The notes under the pieces are model-generated. The model saw only the letters and a program-made list of their open reading frames with translations. It did not search any database and was not told where the DNA came from. DNA of 17,757 nt from CAYUNT01 sp964446285 (GTDB lineage: Bacteria > Sumerlaeota > Sumerlaeia > SLMS01 > CAYUNT01), in the NCBI GenBank assembly GCA_964446285.1, contig CAYUNT010000087.1:1-17757 (forward strand), given 5' to 3'. Each line of letters starts with the position of its first letter. The first letter of the stretch is position 1. Shown piece after piece: positions 13,779 to 17,757 of this stretch. A program made the position numbers and the translations under genes.

Positions 13779-15410
13779 TTAGGAGCAGAATGGCTCACTT
13801 GGCTCACCGGCTTGTGCATCTGGCTTGTTCATCCTCTCGTATTCGCGGATTTTTCCCGCCGCAAGGATGCACGGACGGCGCGTGATGATCACCGAAGGCT
13901 CAGGCCGCTCCAGCGCCTCGCGGAGCGCTGCCCGAAACGCCTCGGGATTCGCCGCGGCGTCCATTGTGGCCACATGGCGGATGCCCAGCGCCTTTGCCAG
14001 ATCCTCGAAATCCACCCGCCCGGTGCGATGGTGATTCAGCGTCCGCCCGGTGCCCGGATGCTCCTGCAAGCCCGTCATCGCGGTAGTGCCATTGTCGAGA
14101 ATGAGCACCACATGGCCGGTGGCGGGCGGATTATAGACCATTTCAACCAATCCCGTAATGCCGCTGTGAACGAAGGTGCTGTCGCCTATTACGCTCACAA
14201 CACGGCGCGCCTGCTCAGGCGGCAGGACATGGCGCAAACCAAGCCCTGCCGTAATGCTCGCGCCCATGCAAACGCACGTGTCCATCGCCTCAAAGGGCGG
14301 TAAAACGCCTAGCGTGTAGCACCCAATATCGCCCGACACGATGCAGTTCATCTCGTGAAGAACGGTGAATACGGTTCGATGCGGACATCCTGGGCACAAC
14401 TGGGGCGGCTTGCCTCGCGGCGGAGCCATCTCGGGCGATGTGTCGCGCGCAAGGATGCGGCTGGCGCGCTCGACATTCAGTTCACCGAACCGATACATGT
14501 CCGGTTTGCGCTCGACGCTCATGCCTGCCGCCAAAATCGAGTCCGCAAGGTAGTTTTCGCCCTCCTCGATTACAACGGCACGTTCGTGGTGGCGAACAAA
14601 CTGGCGGATTTTCTCCAGCGGAAGCGGATGCGTCATTCCCAGTTTCAGAATCGCCGCGTCCGGGGCCGCCTCCCGCGCATGTTCATAGGCCACGCCAGAG
14701 GTGATAATGCCCAGATTTCCCGCGCCCCGCCGCTCCACGTTCATCTCGGATTCTTCGTTCCACTCCTGAATTGCGCGGAGTTTCTCGCGCAGGCGCCGGT
14801 GGGCCGGTCCCGCATAGGCGGGGATCATCACGCGGCCCGGAATATCGCGCTCGAAATGCGGAGCGGGCGCGGGGGCCAGAGAGCGTTTCGGATGCACAAC
14901 CGTCTTTGAATGGCAAACACGAGTTGTCATGCGGAACAGAACCGGAAGATGCCAGCGCTCGGAAATCTCGATGGCATCGAGGAAAAAGTCATAAGCCTCC
15001 TGCGAATCCGAAGGTTCGATCATTGGCAGGCCCGCCGCCAGCGCATAGTAGCGATTGTCCTGCTCGTTCTGGCTCGACGCCAGCCCGGGATCGTCCGCCG
15101 AGACAATAACCAGCGCCCCGCTTACGCCCGTGTAGGCGGCAGTGAACAGCGGATCGGCGGCGACATTCACGCCGACGTGCTTCATCGTGGCCAGAGCGCG
15201 CGCTCCACCAAAGGCCGCCCCCAACGCCACTTCAAGCGCTACTTTTTCGTTCGGCGACCACTGCCCATGCCCGCCTCGCGCGGAGAATTCCTCCAATATC
15301 TCCGTCGAGGGCGTTCCCGGGTATCCCGCGCCCAAAGCGATTCCGCCCTGTATGGCGGCAAGCGCGACAGTCTCATCCCCGCTCAACAGAAAGGATTCTG
15401 CGTGTGTCAT
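13779..15410 (-). CDS. iorA: indolepyruvate:ferredoxin oxidoreductase, alpha subunit, lacking the C-terminal ferredoxin domain
   Basis: IorA oxidatively decarboxylates aryl-pyruvates to acyl-CoA with thiamine diphosphate, passing electrons to ferredoxin. The N-terminal pyrimidine-binding part has LLSGDETVALAAIQGG and GYPGTPSTEI; then KHVGVNVAADP, SADDPG and SSQNEQDNR. The central part has IVIEEGENYLAD-like sequence and CPGCPHR (339-345). The TPP-binding part has GDIGCYTLG (360-368) and GDSTF...LILDNGTTAMTG (409-446). The family usually continues after ITRRPC with an 8-Fe ferredoxin domain, giving about 580-650 residues; here it ends at 543 with a Pro/Glu-rich tail and no CxxCxxC cluster. No beta subunit (iorB) is next to it. 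AAAGGA lies about ten bases before ATG 15410. Whether the enzyme still works is uncertain. Confidence 0.88.
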   Translation of the reverse strand: MTHAESFLLSGDETVALAAIQGGIALGAGYPGTPSTEILEEFSARGGHGQWSPNEKVALEVALGAAFGGARALATMKHVGVNVAADPLFTAAYTGVSGALVIVSADDPGLASSQNEQDNRYYALAAGLPMIEPSDSQEAYDFFLDAIEISERWHLPVLFRMTTRVCHSKTVVHPKRSLAPAPAPHFERDIPGRVMIPAYAGPAHRRLREKLRAIQEWNEESEMNVERRGAGNLGIITSGVAYEHAREAAPDAAILKLGMTHPLPLEKIRQFVRHHERAVVIEEGENYLADSILAAGMSVERKPDMYRFGELNVERASRILARDTSPEMAPPRGKPPQLCPGCPHRTVFTVLHEMNCIVSGDIGCYTLGVLPPFEAMDTCVCMGASITAGLGLRHVLPPEQARRVVSVIGDSTFVHSGITGLVEMVYNPPATGHVVLILDNGTTAMTGLQEHPGTGRTLNHHRTGRVDFEDLAKALGIRHVATMDAAANPEAFRAALREALERPEPSVIITRRPCILAAGKIREYERMNKPDAQAGEPSEPFCS

Positions 15411-15503
15411 TCCATATCCTTTATATCATTGGAATAAATTGGGCGAGGCGGCCGGGGGCGAATCTATGCGACGCGCCTGCCGCCCCGCCGCTTTTCCTCC
15501 ATT

Positions 15504-16475
15504 TCACCACGCAAATGCCTCAGGGGCTTCCTTGCCCGGACCAGGCCAGATTTCATCGAGCTTCGCAACGACTTCCTCGGGCAACTGAATGTCCAGCGCG
15601 TGAACGGCCCCATCAAGCTGATCGTCCACGCGTGGGCCGATGATCGGGGCTGTCACCACGGGATTGCGCAACAGCCAGGCGAGCGCCACGTGCGCGGGTT
15701 TTTCGCCCAACTCGCCGCAAAGCCCTTCGAATTTTTCAAGAGCGGCCCGGTTTTTCTCGACGCGCTTGCGGAAATCTTCGCTCGCCCTCCGCCCTTCTGC
15801 TGCCGACGCCAGCGCGCCCGCCAGCAATCCGCCTGCAAGCGGACTCCACGGAATCACCCCCAGCCCATAGGCGCGGCAAGCGGGCAGGACTTCCATTTCC
15901 ACCTGCCGCACCGCCAGATTGTAGATGCACTGTTCAGAAATTAAGCCCATGAAGTGCCGCGCCGCCGCCGCGCCCTGGGCCTGCGCGATGTGCCAGCCCG
16001 CGAAATTGCTGCTTCCCACATACAAAACCTTCCCCTGGCGCACGAGCGTTTCCATCGCCTGCCAGATTTCCTCCCAGGGCGTTTCGCGGTCAATGTGATG
16101 CATCTGGTAGAGGTCAATGTGGTCGGTTTGCAGACGCTTCAGGCTTTCGTCGCAGGCGCGGCAGATATGGTAAGCAGATAATTTCGACTCATTCGGCCAA
16201 TCGCCCATCACGCCATACACTTTTGTGGCCAAAACGATTTTCTCGCGGCGTCCCCCGCCTTGCGCCAGCCAGCGACCGATGATTTTTTCCGTTACTCCTT
16301 CGCCTTTTTTCCAGCCATACACATTCGCGGTGTCGAAGAAGTTCACGCCCAGCTCAAGTGCGCGGTCCATGATCTTAAAACTGTCTGGTTCCGTCGTGTG
16401 CGGACCGAAATTCATCGTCCCAAGGCACAATCGGCTTACCCGAAGCCCCGTGCGTCCCAGATGAGTGTATTGCAT
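15504..16475 (-). CDS. aldo/keto reductase
   Basis: A 323-residue NADPH-dependent oxidoreductase of the aldo/keto reductase TIM-barrel family, close to the YajO/YhdN-like bacterial group. The catalytic tetrad is complete: Asp48 and Tyr53 (FFDTANVYG), Lys85 (LATKVYG) and His126 (DLYQMHH). LYVGSSNFAGW, GVIPWSPLAGG and the cofactor phosphate segment near VTAPIIGPRVDDQLDG are typical. Length is normal. The ATG is preceded by AAGGAG at good spacing. The substrate cannot be named; members reduce sugars, aldehydes or ketones, or act in detoxification. It is transcribed in the same direction as iorA with a 93-bp gap and could share its transcript, and is divergent from the dehydrogenase gene at 16878. 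Confidence 0.95.
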   Translation of the reverse strand: MQYTHLGRTGLRVSRLCLGTMNFGPHTTEPDSFKIMDRALELGVNFFDTANVYGWKKGEGVTEKIIGRWLAQGGGRREKIVLATKVYGVMGDWPNESKLSAYHICRACDESLKRLQTDHIDLYQMHHIDRETPWEEIWQAMETLVRQGKVLYVGSSNFAGWHIAQAQGAAAARHFMGLISEQCIYNLAVRQVEMEVLPACRAYGLGVIPWSPLAGGLLAGALASAAEGRRASEDFRKRVEKNRAALEKFEGLCGELGEKPAHVALAWLLRNPVVTAPIIGPRVDDQLDGAVHALDIQLPEEVVAKLDEIWPGPGKEAPEAFAW

Positions 16476-16877
16476 GACGATGCTCCTTGATGAGATGGAA
16501 CTTCTGAAACAAGGACCCTCCCTGCCATGCCGCTTGCTGCCCTGCCCCTCCCTTTCAACCGCCTCACAGCTTCCCTCCTAGCATATCCATTATCGCAACA
16601 CAACCCCTGAGACTCTGCCGTGTCATTTTTGTCTTGTATGTTGTCGTTTGCGTCCTTTGTGTTGTTAAAATCCCGTTTGCCAAACAAGCGCCGCAGTCTT
16701 TTGGTATGGCCACATTTGCGGGGTGGATTCTTCAAAAATAAACCTCTTGCGGGGCTTTTCGGCGCGGCTTATTCCCTATTTCGCAAGGAGCAAATTCCAA
16801 TGAACTATGTTGGAACTCCTTTCGTTGTGGAATGTCTTCCTCTCAATAAATAGATCCATCTCAACGAGGCAAAACCA
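16476..16877. other. divergent intergenic region, 402 bp
   Basis: This separates the aldo/keto reductase (minus) from the short-chain dehydrogenase (plus) and must hold promoters for both. I see no strong consensus promoter. AT-rich blocks occur at about 16620-16690 and 16770-16860. The only coding candidate is the 17-codon ORF at 16800-16853. Confidence 0.6.
16800..16853 (+). CDS. possible 17-residue leader ORF
   Basis: ATG at 16800 is preceded by a strong AAGGAG with suitable spacing and encodes MNYVGTPFVVECLPLNK before TAG, 24 bp ahead of the dehydrogenase start. Its first three residues (MNY) and the CCAATGAA context resemble the start of the downstream gene. It may be a translational leader, a duplicated start region or chance. 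No attenuator hairpin was recognised. Confidence 0.25.
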   Translation: MNYVGTPFVVECLPLNK

Positions 16878-17636
16878 ATGAATTACAAGGAAATCGCACG
16901 TTTGGACGGGCGCGTCGCCATCGTAACGGGAGGCGCGGGCGGCATCGGGTCCGAAACGGCCAAAGCGATGAAGGAATGCGGCGCGCGCGTCGTCATCGTG
17001 GACCTCAACCAAAAGAAGGGCGAAGAAGTCGCCGCGGCGCTTGGCGTCGAGTTCATTGCGGGCGACCTCACAAATTCCGCCCGCGTGCGCGAAATCGCCG
17101 CGCATGTGAAGGGCAAATACGGCCGGATCGACATCGCCTTCAACAACGCGGGCGTCTGCGTCAACGTCCCGAGCGAAGACGCCACCGACGATGACTGGCT
17201 GCGCGTCATCAATATCAACCTCAATTCCGTGTATTATTGCTGCCGCGAATTCGGGAAAATCATGCTCGCACAAGGCAAAGGCAGCATCATCAACACCGCC
17301 TCGATGTCGGGCATCGTCTCGAACTGGCCGCAGCCGCAATCGGCATACAATGCCTCGAAAGCGGCCGTCATCATGCTTACGAAATCGCTCGCTGCCGAAT
17401 GGGCCAAACGCGGCGTGCGCGTCAACGCCGTTTCGCCCGGCTACATCGGAACGGAAATGACCAAGCGCGGCATGAGCAACGCCGAGTGGTGCAAAGAGTG
17501 GCTGCACTTCACGCCAATGGGCCGCGTGGGCGAAGTCTCGGAAGTCGCAAGCGCGGTGCTGTATCTTGCCTCGGATGCAAGCAGTTACTTCACGGGCAGC
17601 AACCTCGTAATGGATGGCGGCTATACGTGCTGGTGA
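16878..17636 (+). CDS. short-chain dehydrogenase/reductase
   Basis: A 252-residue classical SDR with Rossmann fold. TGGAGGIG (17-24) binds the dinucleotide; Asp42 at the end of strand 2 (VVIVDLN) favours NAD(H) over NADP(H). NNAG is at 89-92, the catalytic Ser142 or Ser144 is in NTASMSG, and Tyr157/Lys161 are in SAYNASK. VNAVSPGYIGTEMTK and the closing FTGSNLVMDGGYTCW are standard. The ASMSGIV...PQPQSAYNASK block resembles sugar-alcohol (sorbitol/arabinitol-type) dehydrogenases and sorbose reductases, so a polyol or ketose substrate is a reasonable guess, not a demonstrated one. The ATG follows GAGG. The gene is divergent from the aldo/keto reductase; both could serve carbonyl or sugar redox metabolism. 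Confidence 0.95.
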   Translation: MNYKEIARLDGRVAIVTGGAGGIGSETAKAMKECGARVVIVDLNQKKGEEVAAALGVEFIAGDLTNSARVREIAAHVKGKYGRIDIAFNNAGVCVNVPSEDATDDDWLRVININLNSVYYCCREFGKIMLAQGKGSIINTASMSGIVSNWPQPQSAYNASKAAVIMLTKSLAAEWAKRGVRVNAVSPGYIGTEMTKRGMSNAEWCKEWLHFTPMGRVGEVSEVASAVLYLASDASSYFTGSNLVMDGGYTCW

Positions 17637-17738
17637 GTTGGCGAAAAGGTTTGTGGGCGTAACGGCGCTCTTTTGCCTAACCGATTGCGCAACACGGCGT
17701 CTCTTTCCTGGCTATCGTCGCATCTCTCTCACTCGTCG

Positions 17739-17757
17739 CATAGGTCCCATAGGTCTC
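17739..17757 (+). repeat. start of a CATAGGTCC direct repeat at the window edge
   Basis: CATAGGTC at 17739-17746 and again at 17748-17755, a nine-base period, cut off by the end of the window. It may be the first two units of a longer simple repeat. Confidence 0.4.

Noticed and set aside
16776..17507. 243-codon minus-strand ORF opposite the short-chain dehydrogenase
   Set aside because: Antisense shadow; all dehydrogenase motifs are on the plus strand.

Overview
The window looks like chromosomal DNA of an uncultured, GC-rich Gram-negative bacterium. It encodes a lipoprotein, a DapD-type lysine/diaminopimelate enzyme, an O-antigen-ligase-like polymerase and secreted proteins with thrombospondin-3 and dockerin-type calcium repeats. 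Several starts have clear GGAG/GGAGG ribosome binding sites. Dockerin-tailed beta-helix proteins, an indolepyruvate oxidoreductase and simple dispersed repeats are the kind of mix found in environmental phyla such as Sumerlaeota, Hydrogenedentota or Planctomycetota. That placement is inference; no marker gene here fixes the phylum.

Layout. (1) Positions 118-3765, minus strand: a secreted deacetylase-like protein, a glyoxalase-II-type metallo-beta-lactamase-fold hydrolase, dapD and a tRNA with anticodon CAT. A heptamer-repeat patch in inverted orientation lies between the hydrolase and dapD. (2) 3766-4078: a gene-poor stretch with an 18-bp tandem repeat. (3) 4079-9304, plus strand: a transglutaminase-like lipoprotein followed by a tight GT2 - O-antigen ligase/polymerase - GT2 cluster, ending at a strong hairpin (9386-9425). 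This is the glycan assembly unit of the window. (4) 9462-13778, minus strand: two tandem paralogues of a beta-helix / TSP3 / dockerin secreted protein. The first is complete, with signal peptide, promoter and an extra inserted domain. The second has lost its 5' end. (5) 13779-16475, minus strand: iorA without its C-terminal ferredoxin domain, and an aldo/keto reductase. (6) 16878-17636, plus strand: a short-chain dehydrogenase, preceded by a possible 17-codon leader ORF.

The most striking observations are these. The second beta-helix gene has no start of its own and abuts, in the same frame, the stop codon of an iorA that lacks its usual 3' domain, which suggests a deletion junction. A nearly identical 26-bp palindromic repeat sits twice inside the polymerase gene, read in two different frames and both times in a hydrophilic loop. 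An inverted pair of CTCACAA heptamer arrays lies upstream of the hydrolase. The two beta-helix paralogues differ by exchange or loss of whole blocks. I found no convincing novel defence, CRISPR or mobile-element system.
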